Source of the DNA: Bacillota bacterium
Lineage (GTDB): Bacteria; Bacillota; Clostridia; Lachnospirales; Lachnospiraceae
Length of the DNA: 20,020 nucleotides
NCBI GenBank assembly: GCA_022717655.1
Contig: JAIIAN010000035.1
Span: 1 to 20,020 of the forward strand
Direction: 5' to 3'
Position 1 is the first letter of the stretch. The number at the start of each line of letters is the position of its first letter. The translations under genes and the position numbers were made by a program. Below are positions 1 to 7,549 of this stretch, piece by piece. The notes under the pieces are model-generated. The model saw only the letters and a program-made list of their open reading frames with translations, was not told where the DNA came from and did no database searches.

Positions 1-779
1 GTATTTCCATTTCTTGCTCCAATTCTCTCACTGTCCAGATAAATGCTTTCTGCATCATAAGGGCAGGTAGCTTTTACTTTGCAACCATCAAGACATCTCT
101 TCGTACATCCCTCCGGTGCATTTTCTTCTTTAAATAAATATGTGCTTCCAAAAGAAGATAAGGATTTACATTTTTTATCTGCCAGCCACAGATATAAATC
201 CATATCATGACAGCATTTCTGTAAAATCATTGGACTTGACAGTTCTTTATTTCTCCAGTTTCCTCTTACGAAACTGTGTGCCATATGAAACCATCCTACA
301 TTTTCGGATGCATTGATAGAAACAATGTCTCCAAGCACGCCGGAATCCAGGATTTCTTTTACTTTACGGAAAACCGGTGTGTAACGTAAGACATGACAGA
401 CAACAACTTTGCGGTCACATTCTTTTGCTACTTTTACAATTTCACGGCACTCATCAAGGTCCGGTGAAATTGGTTTTTCCAGTAACAAATGATATCCTTT
501 TCTTAATGCCGGAATTGCCTGCGCTACATGCTGTCTGTCCTGTGTCGTAATAAACATCACATCTGCAAGCTTCTCTTCTTTTAACATTTCTTCTGCGCTT
601 GTATAACATCTTTCTTTTGGAATGTGATATTCCTCCGCTACCATTTCCACTTTTTTCGGATTGACATCTGCAATTGCAACAATCTCAATCTTATCCGGAT
701 GGATTTTTGCAGCTTTGGCATAAGTATCTTTTCCCCGGCTTCCAAGTCCGGCAAGTGCAACTGTAATTTTATTTGCCAT
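1..779 (-). CDS. Gfo/Idh/MocA-family NAD(P)-dependent oxidoreductase (3' end cut off by window)
   Basis: 259 residues are visible from the start; the C-terminus lies outside the window. The N-terminus is a Rossmann fold with a GLGSRG dinucleotide-binding turn (about residues 11-16) and IADVN (36-40). EKP at 101-103 is the Gfo/Idh/MocA signature, whose Lys normally acts in catalysis or cofactor positioning, and a CCHDMD segment follows at 189-194. Late in the visible part come four cysteines at about 225, 229, 233 and 239 (C-x3-C-x3-C-x5-CPYDA), a pattern I recall from one subgroup that could bind metal. The family oxidises or reduces sugars, sugar acids or inositols; the substrate cannot be read here. 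The ATG is preceded by GAGGAGAAAGAA. The gene lies 158 bp downstream of the probable glycosidase with a hairpin between them, so it may act on the released sugar, but co-transcription is uncertain. Confidence 0.93.
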   Translation of the reverse strand, partial: MANKITVALAGLGSRGKDTYAKAAKIHPDKIEIVAIADVNPKKVEMVAEEYHIPKERCYTSAEEMLKEEKLADVMFITTQDRQHVAQAIPALRKGYHLLLEKPISPDLDECREIVKVAKECDRKVVVCHVLRYTPVFRKVKEILDSGVLGDIVSINASENVGWFHMAHSFVRGNWRNKELSSPMILQKCCHDMDLYLWLADKKCKSLSSFGSTYLFKEENAPEGCTKRCLDGCKVKATCPYDAESIYLDSERIGARNGN

Positions 780-864
780 TTCTTTCTCCTCTTTTCTTCC
801 GCTGTAGCCTTAAAATCTTTCTGTATTCATCTCAAGTTGAACAAAATTGCTTATGAATCAAAGA

Positions 865-921
865 AAAGCGGGTAGAAACAGCTATCCACAACAACAACTG
901 TTTCTTACGCCCGCTTTGGCT
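865..921 (-). terminator. Hairpin, probable terminator after the probable glycosidase
   Basis: The arms 865-881 and 898-917 pair (AAAGCGGG and AGAAACAG with their complements, with a 2-3 nt asymmetry). Read on the minus strand, the hairpin follows the glycosidase stop by about 20 nt and is followed by CTTTTCTTTG, a mediocre U-tract. Partial read-through into the oxidoreductase gene is therefore possible. Confidence 0.6.
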
Positions 922-937
922 CCGCTCATTTTTTGAT

Positions 938-2836
938 TTATCTGCTTTCGGAAACAATTTCATAACTCTGTTTTCTGAAATCAACTCTTACTTTTGTACC
1001 ATCAGAAAAACTTGTTTCCTGTACCATGTAATCCCCATTCATCATCTCATGACGCAGCATTTCACATTTTGCAACTTTTTCATGTAAATCAGATACGATT
1101 TTACTGCGCTCGATATTTTCTTTCAGACTGAGTTTTACTTTGTCATCAAATGCACCATCAAAATTTGGATATGCAGCATCACGAATCAGATACGGTGCTC
1201 CGCCATTTAACAGGGCATAAAGCATATAATCCTCTTCATCGCTGACCTTATCCATCATCCATGGTTCAATCACACAATCATGATAAACCAGATTGTATAA
1301 CGGAACCGGAACGCCTTCTTTTGGGGTTCCAGGCTGTCTCATCATAAAGTCATAAGGTGCATAATGGCAGAAAACCAAACTCGGAACTGCCCAGTCACTC
1401 ACTTCTTCAGAGCTTGGCAGGATTCCGCAAGAGAGCAGATACTCAAAGCATTTTCCTCTGAATTCATAGCAGTCTCTTCTGGTCATGCGATGTTCCGGAT
1501 TATCACATTCATCACCTTCATTACAGGTGAATACGTCCAGATACGCCCCATCTAATTCTATACCATTTCGTTTTATTTCTCCAAAATTTCGTTTTACATA
1601 ATAACTTGCCTGTGTCGCACACAGATAAGACTGTGGACCACCTGCCCATCTTTGATGTTTCGGAATTGTTCCATCCGGCAGTCTGCATGCATAATTCTCA
1701 TCAAAACTTGGCGCTGCCAGATAATAATCACGGTACTGATCATGGATTCCAAACATATAACCACACTCATGCATGGTATCTGCAAGTTTTTTCATGCCAT
1801 CCCAGCCACCGGCTTCTTTACATGCCGGAAGGTAATCCGGATGTTTATTATCATATCCTGGCTCAGCCCAGCCGTCTAAGTGAAGATAAAGTTTTTTCAC
1901 TCCGGCCTCATGGATTTCTTTTATCTCCTGCACACGTGTCTCAAACGTTGTCAGGTGATTATTTTTATCCGGATTTTCCGGGTCAAAGAAATCCGAATTT
2001 TCCTGTACCTGAGTTTTGATTCCTTTATGTACAAATGCGCATCCAATTAAATCATTAATGGATGGATTTCTCATTGCTTTTTCAGACAAAGTACGAAGCC
2101 TTCCCTGCTCATTTACATAACCTCTGTAAATTTTACAAAGGGTATTATAATCGCAGTCCGATGCAAATGTATAACGCATAATTCTGCGATAATCCATTTT
2201 GCCAAGACTTGGTTCAAAATAAACCCCTACGTGTGTATATGGTCCATTCGCCGGATGATTTGCATAATAACCTCCGTTCCATGGTGTCTCACAAATTGCA
2301 ATATAACCTTCCCGCTCTTTTACCTGACCAAACCACGGCATGTAGCCGCCTGCTGTTTCAAAAAATCCATTAAACGGAATTGCTCCCAGCTCCGTTTCCC
2401 AGTCATTTGGAATGAGCACACCCTGTTCATGTGTCAGCAGTGTATACCATTCTTTGCTTGGATTTGTAAATTCCATTGCTCCAGGCCAGAACAGCTTTTT
2501 AATATGAAGTCCTTCTTCTTTTAAAGGAATCCATTCAAAATACACATGTCCGGTTGCACCTTCAATCCAGATTAATGTTTCAAAACTGTATGGATATTTT
2601 TTTCCTTCTTTTTCAAAATCAGAAAATATACTTCTGATTCCGACTCCGATTCCCGTCTGATACGTTTCATGAGAAATTGAAGCTGCCTCGTCAAAGAAAA
2701 GCTCTCCTTCCTCACATTCCATATATGGACGGAATCCTTCTTTCCAAGACCACTTTGTCTTTTCTTGTTCCAGTGTCACCATCAGACTTTTTTCGTCCAG
2801 ACTGACAGCTACTGTCCCCTGTTCAATTTTTCTCAT
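938..2836 (-). CDS. Probable TIM-barrel glycoside hydrolase (DUF5696/GH101-like), specificity unknown
   Basis: 632 residues with no signal peptide or membrane segment, so probably cytoplasmic. Residues about 1-250 look like a beta-rich carbohydrate-binding or galactose-mutarotase-type domain. From about 255 a barrel-like domain follows, with LYLHLDGW (316-323), GYMFGIHDQYRD (359-370), GIELDGAYLDVF (425-436) and SSEEVSDW (475-482). In GH101-like enzymes the nucleophile is an Asp at the end of a strand and the acid/base a Glu some 30-50 residues on. By analogy D434 (or D429) and E477/E478 are candidates; this is inference from pattern, not alignment. The ATG has GAGG about 10 nt upstream. It is divergent from an AraC-type regulator, with paired operator-like repeats just upstream of its promoter, and near an arabinofuranosidase, so it is probably inducible by a glycan breakdown product. 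The family call is from memory and the substrate is unknown. Confidence 0.72.
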   Translation of the reverse strand: MRKIEQGTVAVSLDEKSLMVTLEQEKTKWSWKEGFRPYMECEEGELFFDEAASISHETYQTGIGVGIRSIFSDFEKEGKKYPYSFETLIWIEGATGHVYFEWIPLKEEGLHIKKLFWPGAMEFTNPSKEWYTLLTHEQGVLIPNDWETELGAIPFNGFFETAGGYMPWFGQVKEREGYIAICETPWNGGYYANHPANGPYTHVGVYFEPSLGKMDYRRIMRYTFASDCDYNTLCKIYRGYVNEQGRLRTLSEKAMRNPSINDLIGCAFVHKGIKTQVQENSDFFDPENPDKNNHLTTFETRVQEIKEIHEAGVKKLYLHLDGWAEPGYDNKHPDYLPACKEAGGWDGMKKLADTMHECGYMFGIHDQYRDYYLAAPSFDENYACRLPDGTIPKHQRWAGGPQSYLCATQASYYVKRNFGEIKRNGIELDGAYLDVFTCNEGDECDNPEHRMTRRDCYEFRGKCFEYLLSCGILPSSEEVSDWAVPSLVFCHYAPYDFMMRQPGTPKEGVPVPLYNLVYHDCVIEPWMMDKVSDEEDYMLYALLNGGAPYLIRDAAYPNFDGAFDDKVKLSLKENIERSKIVSDLHEKVAKCEMLRHEMMNGDYMVQETSFSDGTKVRVDFRKQSYEIVSESR

Positions 2837-2890
2837 AGCGTAATCCTCAATTTCTACTTTTTTCTACTCTTTTCAACATCTTTAAATATA

Positions 2891-2919
2891 ATTAACAGTA
2901 TATACAGTTTTTCGGTCAA
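2891..2919 (-). promoter_or_regulatory. Promoter of the probable glycosidase gene
   Basis: On the minus strand TTGACC (2919-2914), a 17-nt spacer and GTTAAT (2896-2891). The -35 box is good and the -10 box weak (4/6), as often seen for activator-dependent promoters. The predicted start at about 2884 gives a leader of about 48 nt. Confidence 0.5.
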
Positions 2920-2923
2920 TATG

Positions 2924-2964
2924 TTGCCTTATTAAATACTTTTCTTGTCTTATTGCATACTTTT
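2924..2964. promoter_or_regulatory. Tandem 20-bp direct repeats, 21-bp period: candidate AraC-family operator
   Basis: TTGCCTTATTAAATACTTTT (2924-2943) and TTGTCTTATTGCATACTTTT (2945-2964) match at 17 of 20 positions and start exactly 21 bp, two helical turns, apart. AraC-family dimers are known to bind direct half-sites at this spacing. The pair ends 5 bp upstream of the glycosidase -35 box, a class II activator position, and the second copy contains the -35 box of araC, which suggests autoregulation. Confidence 0.65.
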
Positions 2965-2973
2965 TGTTAAAAT
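2945..2973 (+). promoter_or_regulatory. Promoter of the AraC-type regulator
   Basis: TTGTCT (2945-2950), a 17-nt spacer and TAAAAT (2968-2973). The predicted start near 2980 would give a very short leader beginning at the ribosome binding site GGAGG (2981-2985). The -35 box lies inside the second operator-like repeat. Confidence 0.5.
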
Positions 2974-2992
2974 ATCCGCAGGAGGAATACAG

Positions 2993-3922
2993 ATGACCTA
3001 CATTAAAACCACATTGAAGCGGGAAATCGCAATCGATTCGATTATCACAATCCACTATTTTGAATACATGAAAGACTTTGTCTTTCACGGGGAATCTCAT
3101 GATTTTTGGGAATTTCTTTACGTTGATCAGGGAAGCGTCATTGTACAGGCCGGAGAAAATCATTTCCGTATGGAAGCCGGAGATATTATTTTTCATGAGC
3201 CAAATGAATTTCATGCCATACGTTCCGTCGGAAATTCTTCGCCCAACCTTGTCGTTATGTCCTTTATAACAAACTCTCCTGCCATGAATTTCTTTCGGAA
3301 GAAAAATTTCACCCTGAATAAATCGGAGCGCACTCTTGTCTCCTGCATCTTAAATGCTGCACGTGAAACTCTTGCCACACCCCTGCATCTGCCCTCGATT
3401 GAACAGGTAAAAATCAAACCCAATGCACCATTTGGCTCACAGCAGATGATTCTGCTTTATCTCGAACTATTTTTAATTACACTCGAACAAAATTATCTTC
3501 AGCTTGATGCCAGACCACCAGAACGAAAACGACATTTTCCACTTGCCACTCCAATTGAACTGTCTGATACAAAAGCGCAGAGAATCGAAGAAATTATTCA
3601 ATATATGCAATTTTGTATCTGTGAACAGCTCAATACGAACCAGATTTGCCAGCATTTTTCCATGAGCCGTTCCTCTTTACAAAAACTCTTTCAAAAAGAA
3701 AAAGGCTGCGGTCCGATGGAATATTTTAACCGAATAAAAATTCAGCGGGCTAAGGTAATGATTCGAGATGGAAGTAAGAATTTTACTGAAATTGCAGGAT
3801 TTCTTTCCTATAGCTCTCCTCAATATTTTTCCAAACAATTTAAAAAATCCACCGGCATGTCACCGATGGAATATGCTTCTTCTGTAAAAGGCATTTCTCA
3901 GGCATTAAAAGGGGATGATTAG
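2993..3922 (+). CDS. AraC-family transcriptional regulator with cupin sensor domain
   Basis: 309 residues. The N-terminal part (about 15-95) is a cupin-type AraC ligand-binding domain, with HGESHDFWEFLYVDQGS (32-48) and GDIIFHEPNEFHAI (63-76). The C-terminal part (about 195-295) has two helix-turn-helix units: a first around NTNQICQHFSMSRSSLQKLF (214-233), then FTEIAGFLSYSSPQYFSKQF (264-283) followed by GMSPMEY. I start at ATG 2993 because GGAGG ends 7 nt upstream. The open frame extends back to a TTG at 2945, but that lies in the promoter. The gene is divergent from the probable glycosidase and convergent with the arabinofuranosidase. Most relatives activate sugar-use genes on binding a small sugar; here the glycosidase is the obvious target. 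The ligand is unknown. Confidence 0.93.
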   Translation: MTYIKTTLKREIAIDSIITIHYFEYMKDFVFHGESHDFWEFLYVDQGSVIVQAGENHFRMEAGDIIFHEPNEFHAIRSVGNSSPNLVVMSFITNSPAMNFFRKKNFTLNKSERTLVSCILNAARETLATPLHLPSIEQVKIKPNAPFGSQQMILLYLELFLITLEQNYLQLDARPPERKRHFPLATPIELSDTKAQRIEEIIQYMQFCICEQLNTNQICQHFSMSRSSLQKLFQKEKGCGPMEYFNRIKIQRAKVMIRDGSKNFTEIAGFLSYSSPQYFSKQFKKSTGMSPMEYASSVKGISQALKGDD

Positions 3923-3952
3923 AATCTGCTCTAATCACCCCTGCTTTTATTT
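3911..3952. terminator. Bidirectional terminator between araC-type gene and arabinofuranosidase gene
   Basis: GGGG(A)TGATTAG (3911-3922) pairs with CTAATCACCCC (3931-3941) around an 8-nt loop. It is followed by TGCTTTTATTTT on the plus strand and by TTTT on the minus strand. The upstream arm includes the stop codon of the AraC-type gene, and the hairpin can serve both convergent genes. Confidence 0.8.
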
Positions 3953-3990
3953 TCCAAAACTTTTTTGTTTTCTTAATTTCACTTCTTATT

Positions 3991-5502
3991 TTATTTTACA
4001 CGGAACGCTACGACACTGCATGCCGGAATTGTAAATTTCAGACCTTTTTCTGTGATTTCATAAGCAGTAAATGCTTCTTCTGTTACATTTTCCGGTTCTT
4101 CAAATGTATTGTAAGCATGCATTTCCTGATTTACGATACTTGCACTGACGTCGGATGGATTTAATTCTGTAAATGCCACTTCTACTTCTTCACTGTCTGT
4201 TGTAGAAAGATTATTCAAAGTAATTGTAACAATACCATCTTTGTCAATTGATACCGATTCCTGTAATTTCGGCACCTGATATTCTTTTTCCCCTGCGTCT
4301 AAGGCAGAGTTTCCTGTAATACAGCTTTCTACAAGGTCTGCATCCTGATGGTGACGATACTGATGGAATACGTGATAGGTTGGTGTTAAAATCATCTTTT
4401 CCCCTTCTGTTAAGATAACAGACTGTAATACATTAACCATCTGTGCAATACAAGCCATTTTTACACGGTCACAGTGTTTATTGAAAATATTCAGGCTTAA
4501 ACCTGCTACTAAGGCGTCACGCATCGTATTCTGCTGATATAAGAATCCCGGATTTGTTCCCGGTTCTACAGTAAACCAGCATCCCCATTCATCTACAATC
4601 ATGCCAATCTCTTTTTCCGGGTCATACTGATCCATAATTGCACCATGGCGGTTAATTAACTCTTCTATGTACAAAGCTTTCCATAAAGTTTTGTACCATA
4701 CTTTTTCATCAAAATCCGTTGCGCTTCCTTTGATTTCCCATCCTTCCGGATGTACATAATAATGAAGAGAAAGTCCATCCATAAATCCATGAGCCATTGG
4801 CGGCTGTGGTGCTGCATAACAGGTTTTTAATACGCCCTCTGTCCAGAAATAATCTGCAACATTCGCACCTCCGCAGACTTTCTTAATCGGCGCGGAATTA
4901 TCATAATGACGAACATAAGTCTGATATCTGCGGTATAAATTTGCATAGTATTCCGGAGTCATATTTCCACCGCATCCCCAGTTTTCATTTCCGACACCAA
5001 AGTAATCGATTTTCCACGGTTTCTCATGTCCGTTTGCTTTTCTTAAATCTGCCATCGGAGAAACACCGTCGAATGTAATGTATTCCACCCATTCGCTCAT
5101 CTCTCTTACCGTTCCGCTTCCCACATTTCCGTTTACATAAGTTTTACAGCCCAACTGTTCACATAATTCAAAAAATTCATGTGTTCCAAAGCTGTTATCT
5201 TCTACCACACCGCCCCAGTGTGTATTAATCATTTTCTTTCTGTTTTCTTTCGGACCGATTCCATCCATCCAGTGATATTCATCTGCAAAACATCCACCCG
5301 GCCAGCGCAAAAGAGGAATCTGCATCTCTTTTAATGCCTCTACTACATCGGTTCTCATTCCGTTTTTGTTCGGAATCGGAGAATCTTCTCCTACATAAAT
5401 TCCTTCGTAAATACATCTTCCAAGATGTTCTGCAAAATGTCCATAAATTTCCGGATTAATGTGTCCCTGTTTGTTCTTTTCATTTACATATAATTTTGCC
5501 AT
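3991..5502 (-). CDS. abfA: GH51 alpha-L-arabinofuranosidase, intracellular
   Basis: 503 residues, the usual length for bacterial GH51, with no signal peptide, so it likely acts in the cytoplasm on imported arabino-oligosaccharides, releasing terminal alpha-L-arabinofuranose. Family motifs are clear: NPEIYGHFAEHLGRCIYEGI (16-35), LLRWPGGCFADEYHW (64-78), FGVGNENWGCGG (168-179) with the acid/base E173, HYYVHPEG (247-254) and MIVDEWGCWF (301-310) with the nucleophile E305. These residues agree with the retaining two-Glu mechanism of clan GH-A. The C-terminal 110 residues form the usual beta-sandwich. The ATG has AGGAGG 5 nt upstream. The gene has its own promoter overlapped by a cre-like site, so carbon catabolite repression is likely. 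It does not share the AraC-type repeats seen at 2924-2964. Confidence 0.96.
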   Translation of the reverse strand: MAKLYVNEKNKQGHINPEIYGHFAEHLGRCIYEGIYVGEDSPIPNKNGMRTDVVEALKEMQIPLLRWPGGCFADEYHWMDGIGPKENRKKMINTHWGGVVEDNSFGTHEFFELCEQLGCKTYVNGNVGSGTVREMSEWVEYITFDGVSPMADLRKANGHEKPWKIDYFGVGNENWGCGGNMTPEYYANLYRRYQTYVRHYDNSAPIKKVCGGANVADYFWTEGVLKTCYAAPQPPMAHGFMDGLSLHYYVHPEGWEIKGSATDFDEKVWYKTLWKALYIEELINRHGAIMDQYDPEKEIGMIVDEWGCWFTVEPGTNPGFLYQQNTMRDALVAGLSLNIFNKHCDRVKMACIAQMVNVLQSVILTEGEKMILTPTYHVFHQYRHHQDADLVESCITGNSALDAGEKEYQVPKLQESVSIDKDGIVTITLNNLSTTDSEEVEVAFTELNPSDVSASIVNQEMHAYNTFEEPENVTEEAFTAYEITEKGLKFTIPACSVVAFRVK

Positions 5503-5612
5503 AAAATCCTCCTGCTTTTTACTCCTGTACTCTCGGAATTTTTACCTTAAGCCAATAAGATTCCGACTTAAGATAAACACTCCATAGGATGCGCATTTTT
5601 CTTCCTTCCCTC

Positions 5613-5641
5613 ACTATATTGGATGTTGATTTCGATTGCAA
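5613..5641 (-). promoter_or_regulatory. Promoter of the GH51 gene
   Basis: TTGCAA (5641-5636), a 17-nt spacer and TATAGT (5618-5613) on the minus strand; both boxes are close to the sigma-A consensus. The predicted start is near 5606. Confidence 0.75.
5627..5641 (-). promoter_or_regulatory. cre (CcpA-binding) site overlapping the GH51 promoter
   Basis: TTGCAATCGAAATCA satisfies every position of the degenerate consensus WTGNAANCGNWNNCW. It covers the whole -35 box and part of the spacer, where bound CcpA would block RNA polymerase. Chance matches to this loose consensus occur, but the position in front of a sugar-release gene supports function. Confidence 0.65.
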
Positions 5642-5734
5642 GTGGTTTCTGAATTTTTTGCTGATTTCGGGCTTTTTTGCCCCGTTTTCCATACAAGTTG
5701 TCCAACATCCCATAAGTTGTATGCAATTTTTATC

Positions 5735-5784
5735 AAAAAAGAAGCTCTGGCGCAAGTTTTTTCCATAACTTGTACCAAAGCTTC
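5735..5784 (-). terminator. Rho-independent terminator after glyA
   Basis: The 18-nt arms 5741-5758 and 5767-5784 pair around an 8-nt loop. On the minus strand two of the three irregular positions become G-U wobbles, and the hairpin is followed by TTTTTT, so it fits termination of glyA about 120 nt after its stop. Confidence 0.75.
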
Positions 5785-5905
5785 TTTTCTTAAATTTAAC
5801 TCATTCTAAATTACTTTAAATTATCGTTAATCATATAATTGCCGTTCGCATCACTGCTTAATTCGATTAACTTCTATTTTTACGCATAAACCTTAAAGTC
5901 TAATC

Positions 5906-7144
5906 TTAAGCATTTAATGGATATTTATCTGTCAGCTGTTTTACAATCGCTTTTGCTTTTTCAATATTTCCCTTGTCTTTTACCATAAGTGCAATTGCCT
6001 CTGCAATCTGATCCATATCTTCTTCATTCATTCCACGTGAAGTGACTGCTGCTGTTCCAAGTCTGACACCACTTGTTACAAATGGAGATTCAGGGTCGTT
6101 TGGAATTGCATTTTTATTACAGGTAATATTTGCTTCATCAAGCAGATTTTCCATTACTTTTCCAGTGATTCCTGTTCCTCTTAAATCAACCAGCATCAGA
6201 TGATTCTCTGTTGTTCCGGAAACAATGTTAATGCCTCTCTTTAAGAGTCCGTCACACAATGCTTTTGCATTTTTCACTATGTTCTGCTGATAGACTTTGT
6301 ATTCCGGTGAAAGTGCTTCTTTAAAGCAGACCGCTTTCGCTGCAATTACGTGCATCAAAGGACCACCCTGAATACCTGGGAATACTGCTTTATTAAAATT
6401 AAACTGTTTTGCAATCTCAGCACTACTCATAATCATACCGCCTCTTGGACCTCTTAACGTCTTATGAGTGGTTGTGGTTGTCACATGTGCATAAGGAATT
6501 GGACTTGGATGTACCCCTGCTGCCACAAGACCTGCAATATGAGCAATATCGACCATCAGATAGGCACCGACTTCATCTGCAATTTCACGGAATTTCTTAA
6601 AATCAATGACACGACAGTATGCACTTGCACCTGCTACAATCATTTTTGGTTTTGCTTCCAGCGCAATCTTTCTGACTTCTTCATAATCAATTACACCTTC
6701 ATCATTGACTCCATAAGGAACAATCTTAAAATATGCTCCTGAAAAGTTTGCCGGACTTCCATGTGAAAGATGTCCGCCATGTGCAAGGTTCATTCCCATT
6801 ACGGTATCTCCCGGCTTCAGCATTGCAAAGAACACTGCCATGTTTGCCTGTGCACCGGAATGAGGCTGTACATTTACATATTCGCACCCGAAGAGTTCTT
6901 TCGCTCTCTCAATTGCAAGACGTTCCACTTCATCTACACATTCGCACCCACCATAGTACCGTTTCCCCGGATAACCCTCTGCGTACTTATTGGTTAACGG
7001 ACTGCCCATGGCTGCCATAACTGCCTTACTTACCCAGTTCTCTGAAGCGATTAATTCAATATGGGAATTCTGACGTTCCACTTCATCTGTAATACACTTC
7101 GCAATTTCCGGGTCTACTGCCTGAATCTCTTCAAATGAATACAT
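5906..7144 (-). CDS. glyA: Serine hydroxymethyltransferase
   Basis: A cytoplasmic PLP enzyme interconverting serine plus tetrahydrofolate with glycine plus 5,10-methylene-THF, the main one-carbon source. 412 residues from the chosen ATG, the usual length. Motifs seen include HIELIASENWVS near the N-terminus, NKYAEGYPGKRYYGG, QPHSGAQAN, VDIAHIAGLVAAG (PLP-ring Asp, about 199) and THKTLRGPRGGMI with the Schiff-base Lys at about 228. I start at ATG 7144 because GGTGAGG (7160-7154) sits 9 nt upstream. An upstream GTG at 7159 lies inside that ribosome binding site and would add five residues. The gene lies 106 nt downstream of tRNA-Phe on the same strand. No clear separate promoter and no riboswitch was seen, so read-through from the tRNA promoter is possible. 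Confidence 0.97.
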   Translation of the reverse strand: MYSFEEIQAVDPEIAKCITDEVERQNSHIELIASENWVSKAVMAAMGSPLTNKYAEGYPGKRYYGGCECVDEVERLAIERAKELFGCEYVNVQPHSGAQANMAVFFAMLKPGDTVMGMNLAHGGHLSHGSPANFSGAYFKIVPYGVNDEGVIDYEEVRKIALEAKPKMIVAGASAYCRVIDFKKFREIADEVGAYLMVDIAHIAGLVAAGVHPSPIPYAHVTTTTTHKTLRGPRGGMIMSSAEIAKQFNFNKAVFPGIQGGPLMHVIAAKAVCFKEALSPEYKVYQQNIVKNAKALCDGLLKRGINIVSGTTENHLMLVDLRGTGITGKVMENLLDEANITCNKNAIPNDPESPFVTSGVRLGTAAVTSRGMNEEDMDQIAEAIALMVKDKGNIEKAKAIVKQLTDKYPLNA

Positions 7145-7250
7145 GTTTTCTAACCTCACCTTTCTTCTTGTTTACTGCTTTGTTTTTTACCAGTTTCTTC
7201 ATGTTGTGGATATTTGTTTCTCTCACAAAGACATTTCCTGTGTAAAAAAA

Positions 7251-7323
<73 letters not shown>

Positions 7324-7358
7324 TTGCGCGAAATTTTTTGAATTTCGACAACACAGCC

Positions 7359-7387
7359 ATCTTACCATACTCTTTTTAAAATTTCAA
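7359..7387 (-). promoter_or_regulatory. Promoter of tRNA-Phe (and possibly glyA)
   Basis: TTGAAA (7387-7382), a 17-nt spacer and TAAGAT (7364-7359). It is a strong sigma-A type promoter about 30 nt ahead of the mature tRNA 5' end, and a small GAAATT/AATTTC stem lies in the trailer-less leader between them. Confidence 0.75.
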
Positions 7388-7472
7388 GCCCCTTTTTCAA
7401 TTTATTGCGTTAAATCCAAAAATTTTTAAATCCACTCGAAAACCTCCCTGGCCTGTCACCTCCTGTGAAATG

Positions 7473-7501
7473 TTGTAATTATGCAGGAAATGTGGTATCC
7501 T
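7473..7501 (+). promoter_or_regulatory. Promoter of murT-gatD
   Basis: TTGTAA (7473-7478), a 17-nt spacer and TATCCT (7496-7501). The predicted start near 7508 lies downstream of the first in-frame ATG at 7481, which argues for the internal murT start at 7550. Confidence 0.55.
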
Positions 7502-7549
7502 AACCACGATAACGCAAAAATTTTTAACGATATAAGGATTAATGAAATT

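Larger units (their letters stand above)
5503..5740 (-). other. Regulatory region and leader upstream of the arabinofuranosidase gene
   Basis: No convincing gene lies here; a 78-codon open frame at 5519-5755 on the minus strand spans the promoter and lacks a ribosome binding site. Reading toward the gene there is a dyad at 5690-5723 (CATACAA...TTGTATG, with an inner GTTG-TC-CAAC), a short GC dyad CGGGC-TTTTTT-GCCCCG near 5669-5685, the promoter, and a leader of about 104 nt. The leader holds two CTTAAG hexamers starting 21 bp apart (5546 and 5567). The functions of the dyads and hexamers are unknown. Confidence 0.5.

Noticed and set aside
624..875. 83-codon plus-strand open frame opposite the oxidoreductase start
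   Set aside because: It overlaps the clearly coding minus-strand gene, and its composition fits an antisense shadow.
5811..5873. A 20-codon protein-like stretch on the minus strand (LIELSSDANGNYMIND) after glyA
   Set aside because: It has an in-frame stop just upstream, no usable start and no ribosome binding site. It might be a gene remnant, but is too short to support.
7160..7250. Possible riboswitch (glycine, THF or SAM) ahead of glyA
   Set aside because: The leader is about 90 nt, A-rich, and shows no conserved riboswitch core or strong stems.
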